NCBI GenBank assembly: GCA_963724495.1
Contig: CAVRUZ010000002.1
Coordinates: forward strand, 186,001-250,000
From: CAVRUZ01 sp963724495
GTDB lineage: Bacteria; Actinomycetota; Actinomycetes; Propionibacteriales; DAIQRJ01
Length of the DNA stretch: 64,000 nucleotides
Direction: 5' to 3'
In this document: positions 26,005-36,478 of the stretch, piece by piece
Layout: the number at the start of each line of letters is the position of its first letter
Position numbering within the stretch: position 1 is the first letter of the stretch
Position numbers and translations under genes: made by a program
The notes under the pieces: generated by a model
Databases searched by the model: none
What the model was told of the DNA's origin: nothing
What the model saw: only the letters and a program-made list of their open reading frames with translations

Positions 26005-28593
26005 GTGCGCGCCCTCCGACGATTCACCGTGCGCCCGGTCCTTCCCGAGGCCCTGGCACCCCTGTCCGAACTCTCGACCAACCTCCGCTGGACCTGGCAC
26101 CAGCCCACCAAGGAGCTGTTCCGCCGGATCGACCCGGCGGCGTGGGCCGCGACCGGCGGTGACCCGGTGGCCCTGCTCGGCGAGAGCACGACGATCCGGC
26201 TGGGAGAGCTGGCCGCCGATCCGGACTTCCTCGCCCAGATGGGCTCGGTGAAGGCCGACCTGGACGCCTATCTGCACGAGCCACGCTGGTTCGACGGTGT
26301 CCAGGGGGACAAGCCACGGGCGATCGCCTACTTCTCCCCGGAGTTCGGGCTCGACGCCACCCTCCCGCACTACTCGGGCGGCCTCGGCATCCTGGCCGGC
26401 GACCACCTCAAGGCGGCCAGCGACCTGGGCGTCCCGTTGGTCGGCGTCGGCCTGCTGTACCGGCACGGCTACTTCCGCCAGTCCCTGTCCGCCGACGGCT
26501 GGCAGCTCGACCACTACCCGGTCGCCGACCCCGACGGCATGGCCGTCTCGGTTCTGCGCGAGACCGACGGCACGGCAGCGAGGGTCCAGCTGAGGCTTCC
26601 CGGCGGGCGGACGTTGACGGCCGCCATCTGGGTGGTGCAGGTCGGCCGCATCCCGCTCCTGCTTCTCGACTCCGATGTCGAGGAGAACGATCCCGCCGAC
26701 CGCGAGGTCACCGACCGCCTCTACGGCGGCAACCACGAGCACCGCCTGATCCAGGAGCTGCTGCTGGGCATCGGCGGGGTCCGCGCCCTGCGCACCTTCT
26801 GTCGCATCACCGGGTCGCCCGCTCCCGAGGTCTTCCACACCAACGAGGGCCACGCCGGCTTCATGGGGGTCGAGCGGATCCGCGAGTACATCGCCGAGCA
26901 CAAGCTCGACTACCCAGCGGCGCTCGAGATCACCCGCGCCGGCACGGTCTTCACCACGCACACGCCGGTGCCGGCCGGCATCGACCGGTTCTCCCGCGAT
27001 CTCGTCGGTGAGTACCTGTCGTCGACGGCGGCGGTGCAGCAGACCGGGATCGACCGCGAGCAGCTCCTCTCGCTCGGCCGGGAGGACTACGAGGGCGGCG
27101 ACCGGGGCGTCTTCAACATGGCGGTGATGGGACTTCGGCTCGGTGCCCGGGCCAACGGGGTCTCGCTCCTGCACGGCCAGGTCAGCCGCTCGATGTTCGC
27201 GGGTCTGTGGCCCGGCTTCGACGTGACCGAGGTGCCGATCACGTCGGTGACCAACGGCGTGCACGGGCCTACCTGGATGGCGCCAGAACTGCTCGACCTC
27301 GTCGGCGAGGACATCCTGTCCATCCCCGTCACCGGTCAGCTGCTGCCGTCGGCGAAACTGGCCGGCGCCCCGGACGAGCAGATCTGGGGACTGCGCCGGC
27401 GACTGCGCGAGAACCTGGTGGTCACCGCCCGCCAGCGGCTCTACGACTCGTGGATCGCGCGCGGGGCGACCGCCGCCGAGCTCAACTGGGTGCACACCGC
27501 CCTCGACCCGGACGTCCTCACGCTCGGGTTCGCCCGGCGGGTGCCGAGCTACAAGCGGCTCACGCTGATGCTGAGCGACCAGGACCGGTTGCGGCGGTTG
27601 CTCACGCACCCCGAGCGGCCGGTGCAGATCGTGATCGCCGGCAAGTCGCACCCAGCCGACGACGGTGGGAAGGCGCTCATCCAGCAACTGGTCCGCTTCG
27701 CCGACCGCAACGACGTCCGGCACCGGATCGTGTTCCTGCCCGACTACGACATGCGCCTCGCGGCACCGCTGGTCGCCGGGGCCGACGTCTGGCTCAACAA
27801 CCCGCTGCGTCCGTACGAGGCCTGCGGCACGTCCGGCATGAAGTCGGCACTCAACGGCGGGCTGAACCTGTCGATCCGCGACGGCTGGTGGGACGAGTGG
27901 TTCGACGGCAACAACGGCTGGGCGATCCCTTCTGCTGAAGGAATCCTGGACTCCGACCGGCGTGACGCGGTGGAGGCCACGGCCCTGTACGACCTCGTCG
28001 AGCAGCACGTCGCACCCAGGTTCTACGACCACGACGACACAGGTATTCCGCAACGCTGGTTGGAGATGGTGCGCAGCACCTGGCGCTCGATCGGGGAGAA
28101 GGCACAGGCGACGCGCATGGTCGCCGAATACACCCAACGGCTCTACACACCTGCCGCCGTGGACTCGCGACGCCTCAACGACGACTTCGCCGGAGCGGTG
28201 GAGCTGGCCGCGTGGAAGGCACGGGTCCGCGCGGGGTGGGCCGGCGTCGACGTCGAGCACGTCGAGAGCCAGCACGTCGACGGGTCGGTGGAGCTCGGTT
28301 CCAAGGTGCAGGTCACCGCCTTCGTCCGGCTGGGCGACCTGTCACCCGACGATGTCGACATCGCCGCTCTCACCGGGCGCGTCGACGACAACGACATGCT
28401 GCACGACCAGGAGAGCCACTCGCTGGAGCTCACCGAGCAGCTGGGTGACCAGCGCTACCGGTTCTCCAGCCCGGTCCCGGTCGACCGCACCGGTCAGTTC
28501 GGGTACACGGTCCGCGCGGTACCGCGCCACCCGTGGCTCACCGGTCCGGCCGACATGGGGTTGTCGGCGGTCGCCAGCCACGGACCGGCCTAG
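26005..28593 (+). CDS. glgP: Alpha-glucan phosphorylase with DUF3417 N-terminal domain
   Basis: An 862-aa GT35 phosphorylase that releases glucose 1-phosphate from alpha-glucan. It is the DUF3417-containing type (TIGR02094-like): residues 1-120 carry LAPLSELSTNLRWTWHQPTKELFRRID, then AYFSPEFGLDATLPHYSGGLGILAGDHLKAASDLG. The PLP-lysine region is YEACGTSGMKSALNGGLNLSIRDGWWDEW, and VFTTHTPVPAGIDRF is also typical. Mycobacterial GlgP acts in glucan breakdown alongside the GlgE pathway. It faces glgX with 15 bases between the two stops. Confidence 0.95.
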   Translation: MRALRRFTVRPVLPEALAPLSELSTNLRWTWHQPTKELFRRIDPAAWAATGGDPVALLGESTTIRLGELAADPDFLAQMGSVKADLDAYLHEPRWFDGVQGDKPRAIAYFSPEFGLDATLPHYSGGLGILAGDHLKAASDLGVPLVGVGLLYRHGYFRQSLSADGWQLDHYPVADPDGMAVSVLRETDGTAARVQLRLPGGRTLTAAIWVVQVGRIPLLLLDSDVEENDPADREVTDRLYGGNHEHRLIQELLLGIGGVRALRTFCRITGSPAPEVFHTNEGHAGFMGVERIREYIAEHKLDYPAALEITRAGTVFTTHTPVPAGIDRFSRDLVGEYLSSTAAVQQTGIDREQLLSLGREDYEGGDRGVFNMAVMGLRLGARANGVSLLHGQVSRSMFAGLWPGFDVTEVPITSVTNGVHGPTWMAPELLDLVGEDILSIPVTGQLLPSAKLAGAPDEQIWGLRRRLRENLVVTARQRLYDSWIARGATAAELNWVHTALDPDVLTLGFARRVPSYKRLTLMLSDQDRLRRLLTHPERPVQIVIAGKSHPADDGGKALIQQLVRFADRNDVRHRIVFLPDYDMRLAAPLVAGADVWLNNPLRPYEACGTSGMKSALNGGLNLSIRDGWWDEWFDGNNGWAIPSAEGILDSDRRDAVEATALYDLVEQHVAPRFYDHDDTGIPQRWLEMVRSTWRSIGEKAQATRMVAEYTQRLYTPAAVDSRRLNDDFAGAVELAAWKARVRAGWAGVDVEHVESQHVDGSVELGSKVQVTAFVRLGDLSPDDVDIAALTGRVDDNDMLHDQESHSLELTEQLGDQRYRFSSPVPVDRTGQFGYTVRAVPRHPWLTGPADMGLSAVASHGPA

Positions 28594-28608
28594 CGGCTGG
28601 AGCTTCGC

Positions 28609-30693
28609 TCACTCCACCGTGAGCAGGACGAACGAGCGGGCGTCGATCGGCAGCGCGTCGCCGCCTTCGAGCACGTCGGTGGTCCTGGTCCTGCCGGTCG
28701 CGGAGTCGGCGAGCAGGCGGTAGCGCGACAGCTCGCTCGGCAGCTGCACCTTGACCGGGTCGTTCGACCCGTTGAGCCACCACAGCAGCCCGGGCTGGCC
28801 GTGCAGGAAGGCGCCGATCGCCCGCAGGCTGTCGTCCTGCCAGTCGCTGAAGGTCATCTCCCGGCCGGACGGGTGGAGCCAGGTGAGGTCCTTCGGGCTG
28901 GTCTCGGTGGGGCCACCGGAGAAGAAGTGTTCGCGTCGCAGCACTGGATACTCGTTGCGGATCGACAGCATGTCGTCGAACCACTGCTTGTGGGCGCGTT
29001 CAGACGCGGTGAGGTCCCAGTCGATCCAGGAGATCTCGTTGTCCTGACAGTAGGCGTTGTTGTTGCCACCCTGGGTCCGCGCGAGTTCGTCCCCTGCCGT
29101 GATCATCGGGACACCGGTGGAGAGCAGAAGCGTGCCGGCCATCGCCCGCATGGTCCGTGCCCGGCGTGTCAGCACGCTGACATCAGTGGTCTCGCCCTCG
29201 ACACCGTGGTTGTCGGAACGGTTGTGGTTGTTGCCGTCGGCATTCCCCTCGAGGTTGGCCTCGTTGTGCTTGACGGCATAGGTCACGAGGTCTCGCAGAG
29301 TGAAGCCGTCGTGCGCAGTGACGAAGTTGATCGAGGCGGAGGGGTGCCGGCCGTCGTCGGCGTACATGTCGGACGAGCCGGAGATGCGCGTGGCGATGTC
29401 GCGCACGCCCGCCGACGCCGAGCGCCAGAAGTCGCGAACGGTGTCGCGGTACTTGTCGTTCCACTCGGTCCACCCCGGCGGGAACTCGCCGAGCTGATAG
29501 CCGTTGGGACCGAGGTCCCACGGCTCCGCGATGAGTTTGACCTTGGCCAGAACGGGATCCTCGCTGATCCGCACGATGAGCCCATGGCGGAGGTTCACGA
29601 CCTCTGGCCGGTCTGTGTTGCGCCCGAGTGCACTGGCCAGGTCGAACCGGAAGCCGTCGACCCCGCACTCCTCGACCCACCAGCGCAGGGTGTCGATCAC
29701 GAGCTGGTCGACGACAGCGTTGCCGAATCGCAGGGTGTTGCCAACACCGGTGGTGTCGAAATAGCGACTCCGGTCGTGCTCACTCAGCCAGTAGTAGCTG
29801 GGATTGTCCAGGCCACGAAGGGAGAACGTCGGACCGTCGCCACCGCCCTCGCCGGTGTGGTTGAAGACCACGTCGAGGAGCACTTCGATGCCGGCATCGT
29901 GCAGGCCCTGCACCATCTCGCCGAACTCGGTGACAGCGGCAACCGGGTCCGGCGTACTCCCGTATCCGTGGTGAACAGCACCGAACGCCAGCGGGTTGTA
30001 GCCCCAGTAGTTGACCAGCCCGCGCTTCAGCACCATCGGCTCGGTGGCGATCTGGTGCACGGGAAGCAACTCCACCGCAGTGACACCAAGGTCGCGGAGA
30101 TAGCTGATCGAGGCCGGGTGCGCGAGACCCGCATAGGTTCCCCGCAGTTCAGGTGGCAGGTCGGGGTTCTGCTCGCTGAAGCCCTTCGGGTGCACTTCGT
30201 AGATCACGGTGTCGCGCCAACTGGTCTGCGGTCGCGTGGTCGCCGCCAGCCGCCCGGCGGCGGTGGCCGCGGGGTCCAGCACGACACCATGCGGAACGAA
30301 CGGCGCGGAGTCGTCGGTGTTGATCCCGGTGCCCTGCTTGCCGAGGTTCGCGACTCCGTCGACATGCCCGAACAGCGCGTCGTCCAGGACGATCTCGCCA
30401 TCCACCGCATGGGCATAGGGATCGAGCAGCAGCTTGGACGGATTGAACCGGAAGCCACTTGCGGGATCCCAGAGTCCGTGCGCTCGGAACCCGTACTGGG
30501 CGCCGGGGCCGACGCCCGGGACGTCGAGCGACCACACGTCGCCGTCGCGGACCATTGGCGAGCGAAGCTCGGTACCCGCGTCGTCGAACAGGCACAGGTC
30601 GATCGCGTCCGCATGAGCGGAGAACACGGCGAACGTGGTTCCGCCGGCGGTTACCACCGCGCCGAGTGCGGGAGGCGGTGGCGGTGTGGTCAC
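28609..30693 (-). CDS. glgX: Glycogen debranching enzyme (isoamylase type)
   Basis: A 694-aa GH13_11 enzyme that hydrolyses alpha-1,6 branches of phosphorylase-trimmed glucan. An N-terminal CBM48 (TTFAVFSAHADAIDLCLFDD) precedes the barrel; motifs are VFNHTGEGG, VDGFRFDLASALGRN (Asp nucleophile), LIAEPWDLGPNGYQLG (Glu acid/base) and VTAHDGFTLRDLVTY. It complements glgP. GTG at 30693 lies six bases after CAGACT, a weak -10 seen also before the P-loop/LLM gene. It is divergent from the cysteine desulfurase gene. Confidence 0.95.
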   Translation of the reverse strand: MTTPPPPPALGAVVTAGGTTFAVFSAHADAIDLCLFDDAGTELRSPMVRDGDVWSLDVPGVGPGAQYGFRAHGLWDPASGFRFNPSKLLLDPYAHAVDGEIVLDDALFGHVDGVANLGKQGTGINTDDSAPFVPHGVVLDPAATAAGRLAATTRPQTSWRDTVIYEVHPKGFSEQNPDLPPELRGTYAGLAHPASISYLRDLGVTAVELLPVHQIATEPMVLKRGLVNYWGYNPLAFGAVHHGYGSTPDPVAAVTEFGEMVQGLHDAGIEVLLDVVFNHTGEGGGDGPTFSLRGLDNPSYYWLSEHDRSRYFDTTGVGNTLRFGNAVVDQLVIDTLRWWVEECGVDGFRFDLASALGRNTDRPEVVNLRHGLIVRISEDPVLAKVKLIAEPWDLGPNGYQLGEFPPGWTEWNDKYRDTVRDFWRSASAGVRDIATRISGSSDMYADDGRHPSASINFVTAHDGFTLRDLVTYAVKHNEANLEGNADGNNHNRSDNHGVEGETTDVSVLTRRARTMRAMAGTLLLSTGVPMITAGDELARTQGGNNNAYCQDNEISWIDWDLTASERAHKQWFDDMLSIRNEYPVLRREHFFSGGPTETSPKDLTWLHPSGREMTFSDWQDDSLRAIGAFLHGQPGLLWWLNGSNDPVKVQLPSELSRYRLLADSATGRTRTTDVLEGGDALPIDARSFVLLTVE

Positions 30694-30826
30694 CGGCCAA
30701 GTCTGCCCGACGCAGCCGACGGTTTTCGCCTCCGTGCCCTCCGACGATGGGACGTCGAGACCGTTGCCTGACCGTGACGGTGGTGTCGCGCGGCGAACGG
30801 GACCGCGGCCGACCTCCTCCCGCGAC

Positions 30827-30832
30827 TAACCT
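30827..30832 (+). promoter_or_regulatory. Putative -10 box of the cysteine desulfurase operon
   Basis: TAACCT (TANNNT) lies 7 bases before the GTG of the desulfurase gene, with no ribosome-binding site between. It would drive the desulfurase-mnmA-metE-like transcript as a leaderless message. Confidence 0.45.
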
Positions 30833-30839
30833 TGACGCC

Positions 30840-32078
30840 GTGAGCCAGCCCCGCCCAACGGCCTACCTCGACCACGCTGCCACGACGCCCATGTCGGCCG
30901 CCGCGATCGAGGCGATGACCGCACAGTTCGCCCGGGTGGGCAACGCCTCCTCGCTGCACGCCTCGGGTCGACGGGCACGGCGCGTGGTGGAGGAGTCCCG
31001 CGAGCAGATCGCCGACGTGCTTGCCGCCCGCCCCTCGGAGGTCGTGTTCACCTCAGGCGGAACCGAGGCAGACAACCTGGCGGTGAAGGGCACCTACTGG
31101 GCCCGTCATGCCGACAACCCGGCGCGCGTCCGCGTCATCGCGAGCCGGGTGGAGCACCACGCCGTGCTCGACGCCGTGCGCTGGCTCGGCGACTTCGCCG
31201 GGGCAGACGTGGAATGGGCCGGAGTCGACGCCCATGGCCGGATCGACCTGGCGGAGGTCCGGGAGCGCATCGAGGGCGGACCGGGCGGTCCCGATTCGGT
31301 GGCCCTGGTGACCTGCATGTGGGCCAACAACGAGGTGGGCACGGTCCAGCCGATCGCCGACCTGGCCGACCTGGTGAGTCAGTTCGGCATCCCCGTCCAC
31401 TCCGACGCGGTTCAGGCCGTCGGTCAGCTGCCCGCTCTGTTCGACCAGGTGTCCCTCGCGTCGATGGCGGTGACCGGTCACAAGCTCGGCGGACCTGTGG
31501 GCGTCGGCGCCCTCCTGCTCCGTCGCGACGTTGCGCTGGTGCCGCTCACCCACGGCGGCGGCCAGGAGCGCGACGTACGCTCCGGCACCCTCGACGTGCC
31601 GGCAATCGCCGGGTTCGCGGCGGCACTCGCCGAGACCGTTGCCTCCCGCGACGCGCACGCGGCCCGGATGCGCGACCTCACGACGCGGCTGGTCGACGGC
31701 GTCAAGGCAATCGCCCCCGATGTCCGGATCGGTGGCGATCCTGACCCGGCCGGACGGCTGCCTGCGCTGGCGCACCTCACTTTCCCTGGCTGTGAAGCGG
31801 ATTCGTTGCTGCTGCTGCTCGACGCTGCCGGGGTCGAGTGTTCGACCGGCTCGGCGTGTTCGGCCGGCGTGCCGCTGGCGAGCCATGTCCTGCTCGCGAT
31901 GGGCTACGACGAGCGGACGGCCCGGTCGGCCCTGCGCTTCTCCGTCGGCGCCACGTCACACGCAAGCGATGTCGATCGGCTGCTGGACGTGCTGCCGGAA
32001 GCGCTCGAGCGGGCCCAGGCCGCGGGTCGGGTGGGCGAAGGTCTCAGCAAGCTGGCATCGGTGCAGGAAGCAGGCTGA
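30840..32078 (+). CDS. Cysteine desulfurase (NifS/IscS family)
   Basis: A 412-aa PLP enzyme that removes sulfur from cysteine as a persulfide. YLDHAATTPMSAAAIEAM starts the fold, VTGHKLGGPVGVGALL holds the PLP lysine, and GVECSTGSACSAGVPLASHVLLAMG the persulfide-forming Cys of the NifS/IscS group I type. Direct coupling to mnmA (stop TGA one base before the mnmA GTG) suggests it supplies sulfur for tRNA 2-thiouridine, and possibly Fe-S clusters. This order is typical of actinobacteria. Confidence 0.93.
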   Translation: MSQPRPTAYLDHAATTPMSAAAIEAMTAQFARVGNASSLHASGRRARRVVEESREQIADVLAARPSEVVFTSGGTEADNLAVKGTYWARHADNPARVRVIASRVEHHAVLDAVRWLGDFAGADVEWAGVDAHGRIDLAEVRERIEGGPGGPDSVALVTCMWANNEVGTVQPIADLADLVSQFGIPVHSDAVQAVGQLPALFDQVSLASMAVTGHKLGGPVGVGALLLRRDVALVPLTHGGGQERDVRSGTLDVPAIAGFAAALAETVASRDAHAARMRDLTTRLVDGVKAIAPDVRIGGDPDPAGRLPALAHLTFPGCEADSLLLLLDAAGVECSTGSACSAGVPLASHVLLAMGYDERTARSALRFSVGATSHASDVDRLLDVLPEALERAQAAGRVGEGLSKLASVQEAG

Positions 32079-32079
32079 C

Positions 32080-33168
32080 GTGCGCGTCCTTGCAGCGATG
32101 TCCGGTGGTGTCGACTCCGCGGTGGCCGCTGCGCGCATGGTGTCGGCCGGCCACGACGTCGTCGGAGTCCATCTCGCGCTGAGCCGCAACCCGCAGTCGT
32201 TCCGCACGGGTGCCCGCGGCTGCTGCACGGCCGAGGACGCACGGGATGCGCGGCGCGCGGCCGACGTGATGGGTATCCCCTTCTATGTCTGGGACATGGC
32301 CGAGGAGTTCAAGGCAGGTGTCGTGGACGACTTCGTCGCCGAGTACGCAGCCGGCCGGACGCCCAACCCCTGCGTGCGGTGCAACGAGACGATCAAGTTC
32401 TCCGCGGTCGCCGACCGCGCAATTGCGCTGGGGTTCGACGCCGTCTGCACCGGGCACTACGCGCGCATCGTGGCGGGGCGGCACGGGCGCGAGTTGCACC
32501 GTGCGGTCGACCCGGCCAAGGACCAGTCCTATGTGCTCGGTGTCCTGACCGTCGGTCAGCTGGCCCACGCCGCGTTCCCCCTCGGCGACAGCCTGAAGGC
32601 AGACGTCCGGGCCGAGGCCACGGAGCGCGGTCTGGCGGTCGCCGACAAGCCGGACAGCCACGACATCTGCTTCATCGCCGACGGCGACACCGGTGGCTTC
32701 CTCGCGAACCGGATCGGCGCCCGGCCGGGCGACATCGTCGACCAGGACGGCGGGACCGTCCTTGGTCGGCACGAAGGCACGCACCGCTTCACGGTCGGGC
32801 AGCGTCGCGGCCTCGGTCTCCAGGAGCCGGCTGCGGACGGCCGCCCCAGGTTCGTCCTCTCGATCGAGCCGGTGGCCGGGACCGTGACCGTTGGCCCGCG
32901 GGAGCGGCTGGCCGTCGACGCCCTCACCGCCCTGCGTCCGCGCTGGTGCGGGCCGGCCCCGGACGGCACGGTCGAGGTCACCGCGCAGGTGCGCGCTCAC
33001 GGGCATGCGTGGCCTGCGGTGGCACGGCTGACGGGGGAGGTGCTGCACGTGCGGTTCACCGACCCCGCCGACTCGGTGGCACCGGGCCAGGCCGTGGTGC
33101 TCTACGACGGCACCCGGGTGGTGGGGTCGGCGACGGTGGACACCACCGTGCCGGTGGCGACGCCGTGA
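32080..33168 (+). CDS. mnmA: tRNA-specific 2-thiouridylase
   Basis: A 362-aa enzyme that thiolates U34 of Lys, Glu and Gln tRNAs. PP-loop AAMSGGVDSAVAAARM at the N-terminus; first catalytic Cys in TPNPCVRCNETIKFSA; second in SHDICFIADGD; HRFTVGQRRGLGL near residue 240; C-terminal beta-barrel. GTG at 32080 overlaps the TGA context of the desulfurase. The stop overlaps the next gene's GTG by 4 bases. Intact. Confidence 0.95.
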   Translation: MRVLAAMSGGVDSAVAAARMVSAGHDVVGVHLALSRNPQSFRTGARGCCTAEDARDARRAADVMGIPFYVWDMAEEFKAGVVDDFVAEYAAGRTPNPCVRCNETIKFSAVADRAIALGFDAVCTGHYARIVAGRHGRELHRAVDPAKDQSYVLGVLTVGQLAHAAFPLGDSLKADVRAEATERGLAVADKPDSHDICFIADGDTGGFLANRIGARPGDIVDQDGGTVLGRHEGTHRFTVGQRRGLGLQEPAADGRPRFVLSIEPVAGTVTVGPRERLAVDALTALRPRWCGPAPDGTVEVTAQVRAHGHAWPAVARLTGEVLHVRFTDPADSVAPGQAVVLYDGTRVVGSATVDTTVPVATP

Positions 33169-34238
33169 CGGGTCTGGAAGCGCCGCCCGCCGGCGTCGCG
33201 ACCGGCGTGGGGTCCATGCCGGGCACGGACATCGACGAGGCCTGCCGCATCGTCGTGGGCGAGACGCCCGACCTGCCCGCCCTGCCCGAACTTCCGGCAA
33301 GAGGACCTGCCGCCGGCATGATCGGCCGCACTGCCGGGATGCTCGCCGACCTGCACGTGGACCTGCAGCCGTCCGGGTGGCGCGTGACCTCGGCTCATGG
33401 CATGGACGAGCGGCGCGCAGTCGCGGTGCTGCGGTCCGACCTCGACACGTTCACCGAGCGCGCGCAGGGATGCGACACCGCGGTGAAGGTGGCGGTGACG
33501 GGTCCGCTGACGCTCGCTGCCTCGGTGGAGAAGTCGTCGGGCGGCGCGCTCGTGGCCGACCACGGTGCCCGGCACGAGCTGGCCGAGTCGCTGGCGGAGG
33601 GACTGCGCGAACTCGTCGCCGACCTGCGGTCTCGGTTCCCGGCCGCGCAGTGCCTGCTGCAGCTCGACGAGCCGATGCTGCCGGAGGTGCTGTCCGGCCG
33701 GGTGCCGACCCCGAGCGGCTTCGGCAGCTACCGGAGCGTGACCACCGACGAGGCTCGCTCGTTGCTGCGCCTCGTGACTGATCAGGTGCGCGCGGCCGGC
33801 GCGATCCCGATGCTGCACTCGTGCGCGGACTCCGTCGACGTGGCCCTGATCGCCGGCGCTGGTGTCTCGGCGCTGTCGATCGACCTCGATGCGGTGTCGG
33901 TCGCCGACGGGCAACCCCGGCGCGGACTCGACATCGACCCCTGGTGCGAGGCGGTCGAGAACGGGCTCGTGGTCTACGCCGGTGCGGTCGCCGCCATCGA
34001 TGCGCCGACCCCCGTCGACCCGGTGGCCGTGACTCGCCGGGTGTTGGGGTTCGCGCACTGGCTGGGGCTGGACGAGGAGGGAGCCGCCCGTTCGCTCGGC
34101 GTCACGCCGTCGTGCGGCCTCGCCGGCGCGAGCCCCGACTGGGCCCGCCGGGCACTCGAGATCTGTCGCACGGTGGCAGGAAATCTGAGCGGTGCGGATG
34201 TCGGTGGCGACCGGCAGGATGGGCACCATGACCGCTGA
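33165..34238 (+). CDS. Cobalamin-independent methionine synthase C-terminal-like protein
   Basis: A 357-aa single-domain protein of the MetE C-terminal/UROD-like barrel superfamily, annotated methionine synthase in actinobacteria. VATGVGSMPGTDIDEA, KVAVTGPLTLAASVE, LLQLDEPMLPEVL and IPMLHSCADSVDVALI (zinc-site His/Cys of MetE) are visible, with TPSCGLAGASPDWARRALE as the second Cys. It lacks the N-terminal MetE half, so whether it uses methyltetrahydrofolate or another donor is unclear. It overlaps mnmA by 4 bases and ligA by 11. Confidence 0.82.
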   Translation: MTGLEAPPAGVATGVGSMPGTDIDEACRIVVGETPDLPALPELPARGPAAGMIGRTAGMLADLHVDLQPSGWRVTSAHGMDERRAVAVLRSDLDTFTERAQGCDTAVKVAVTGPLTLAASVEKSSGGALVADHGARHELAESLAEGLRELVADLRSRFPAAQCLLQLDEPMLPEVLSGRVPTPSGFGSYRSVTTDEARSLLRLVTDQVRAAGAIPMLHSCADSVDVALIAGAGVSALSIDLDAVSVADGQPRRGLDIDPWCEAVENGLVVYAGAVAAIDAPTPVDPVAVTRRVLGFAHWLGLDEEGAARSLGVTPSCGLAGASPDWARRALEICRTVAGNLSGADVGGDRQDGHHDR

Positions 34239-36451
34239 ATCCGTGGAGTCCGAGACCAAGGCTGCGGGGGCCGTGAAGGATGGGAATGCGCCAGCCGGGC
34301 AGGTGATCGAAGACACCGTGACCGCCGGCGCTGCCGCCGCCCGTGGTCAGGATCCTGGCGACGTCCCCGCGGCCGCGCGCTCGGCACACGCGGAGCTCGT
34401 CCAGCAGATCAACGATCACCGGTTCCGCTACTACGTGCTCTCCGCCTCGACGGTCTCGGACGAGGAGTTCGACGCGCTGATGAAGCGCCTCACGGAGCTG
34501 GAGAAGGACAATCCAGCACTGGTGACCCCCGACTCGCCGAGCCAGACCGTCGGCGGCGCGGTCTCCTCCGACTTCTCGGCGGTGCGGCACCTCGAACCGA
34601 TGCTGAGCCTGGACAACGCGTTCTCGTTCGAGGAACTCGGAGCCTGGAACAACCGTGCGGTCAACGAGCTGAGCGAGAAGCAGATCCAGGCGCACGGGTA
34701 CCTGTGCGAGCTGAAGTTCGACGGGCTTGCGCTCGATCTCGTGTACCGCAAGGGCCGTCTCGTCTCCGGTGCCACCCGCGGCGACGGCCGCGTGGGGGAG
34801 GACGTCACGACCAACGTCCGCGCACTGAAGAGCGTGCCGTCGACGTTGACGGGACCTGACGTGCCCGAGGTGCTGGAGATCCGGGGCGAGGTGTACTTCA
34901 CCGTCGCCGCGTTCGCCGATGTGAACGCCGGCCTCGTCGAAGCCGGCAAGGCGCCGTTCTCCAACCCGCGCAACGCCGCGGCCGGATCGCTGCGGCAGAA
35001 GGACCCAAGGATCACGGCCAGCCGGGCGCTGTCGTTCGTGTCGCACGGCATCGGCGCGCGGGGCGGGTGGCGGCCGAAGCTGCAGTCGGAGGCGATCGCC
35101 AAGCTCGCCGCCTGGGGGCTGCCCACCTCGGAGCAGTCCGCGGTACTGACGACACTGTCCGAGGTCGAGGCCTTCATCGACTCCTATCGGGACAAGCGCG
35201 CGGCCCTGGCGTTCGAGTTCGACGGCGTGGTCATCAAGCTCGACGAGATCGGCCTGCACGACCAGCTGGGGCGCACGTCGAAGGCGCCGCGGTGGGCCAT
35301 CGCATTCAAGTTCCCGCCCGAGGAGGTCACCACCAAGCTGCTCGACATCGCGGTGAACGTCGGCCGCACCGGGCGGGTGACGCCGTTTGCGGTGATGGAG
35401 CCGGTGCTGGTCGCTGGTTCCGTGGTCTCGCGGGCGACCCTGCACAACGAGCAGGAGGTCCGTCGCAAGGGCGTGCTCATCGGCGACACGGTGATCATGC
35501 GCAAGGCCGGCGACGTCATTCCGGAGGTGCTCGGTCCGGTCGCGGCGCTGCGCGACGGTTCCGAACGCGAGTTCGTGATGCCGACGCACTGTCCCGCCTG
35601 CGGTACCGAGCTGTCCGCACAGAAGGCCGGCGACGTCGACATCCGCTGCCCGAACGCGCGCAGCTGTCCGGCCCAGCTCCGCGAGCGGATGTTCCACCTC
35701 TCCCACCGGAGCGCCTTCGACATCGAGGTCCTCGGCTGGCAGTCGTCCGACGCGTTGCTGACGGCGGGGTTGATCACCGACGAAGGCGACCTGTTCGCGA
35801 TCGATGCCGACGCGCTGCAGGGCGTGGACTTCTTTCGCACCAAGGCCGGGGCCCTCACCGCGAACGCCCGGAAGCTGCTCGACAACCTCGAGCAGGCCAA
35901 GGACGCACCGCTGGCCAAGGTGCTGGTGGCGCTCTCGATCCGCCACGTCGGACCGACAGCTGCCGAGGCGCTGGCGCGGCACTTCCACACGCTCGACGCG
36001 ATCCGGGCCGCAGGTGAGCAGGAGCTCGCGGACGTCGACGGAGTCGGCCCCACGATCGCGGCGGCGCTGACGGAGTGGTTCGCGGTCGACTGGCACGCCG
36101 AGATCGTGCGCAAGTGGGCGGCTGCGGGCGTGCGGATGGCCGACGACCCGGCCGAGGCCGGACCGGAGGTGCCGCAGACGCTGGCCGGCCTCACGCTGGT
36201 GGTCACCGGGACGCTCGAGAACTTCACCCGGGAGGAGGCGGAGTCGGCGATCACCCGCCGCGGTGGCAAGGCCTCGGGCTCGGTCTCCAAGAAGACCGCC
36301 TACGTGCTCCTGGGCGCCAACGCCGGTTCCAAGGCCGCGAAGGCCGAACAGCTCGGCGTGCCCCGCGAGCGCCCTCGACGAGGCCGAGCCTTCGAGAGTG
36401 CTGACTGCGCACGCCGGAGACGCGGTACCGGACGTTCCCGTGACCGGCTGA
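34228..36451 (+). CDS. ligA: NAD-dependent DNA ligase (frameshift near 36363)
   Basis: An essential replicative ligase that seals nicks using NAD. Domains: adenylation with Lys163 in ELKFDGLALDLVYRKG and the NAD-binding Ia part; OB fold; zinc finger (CPACGTE...DIRCPNARSCP); helix-hairpin-helix (LIRHVGPTAAEAL..., DVDGVGPTIAAAL); and BRCT (GLTLVVTGTLENFTREEAE). The N-terminus is about 45 residues longer than usual. In the last 30 residues the frame breaks near 36363 (GTGCCCCGCGAGC); dropping one C gives ...LGVPASALDEAEPSRVL and a stop at 36451, 740 aa in all. Confidence 0.94.
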
Positions 36452-36478
36452 GCTAACCGGCGGCTAACGACCGGGCGG

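Noticed and set aside
25009..28275. A 1088-aa open frame on the minus strand across glgE and glgP
   Set aside because: It is antisense to two clear GH13/GT35 genes and has no family motif; high GC keeps the opposite frames open.
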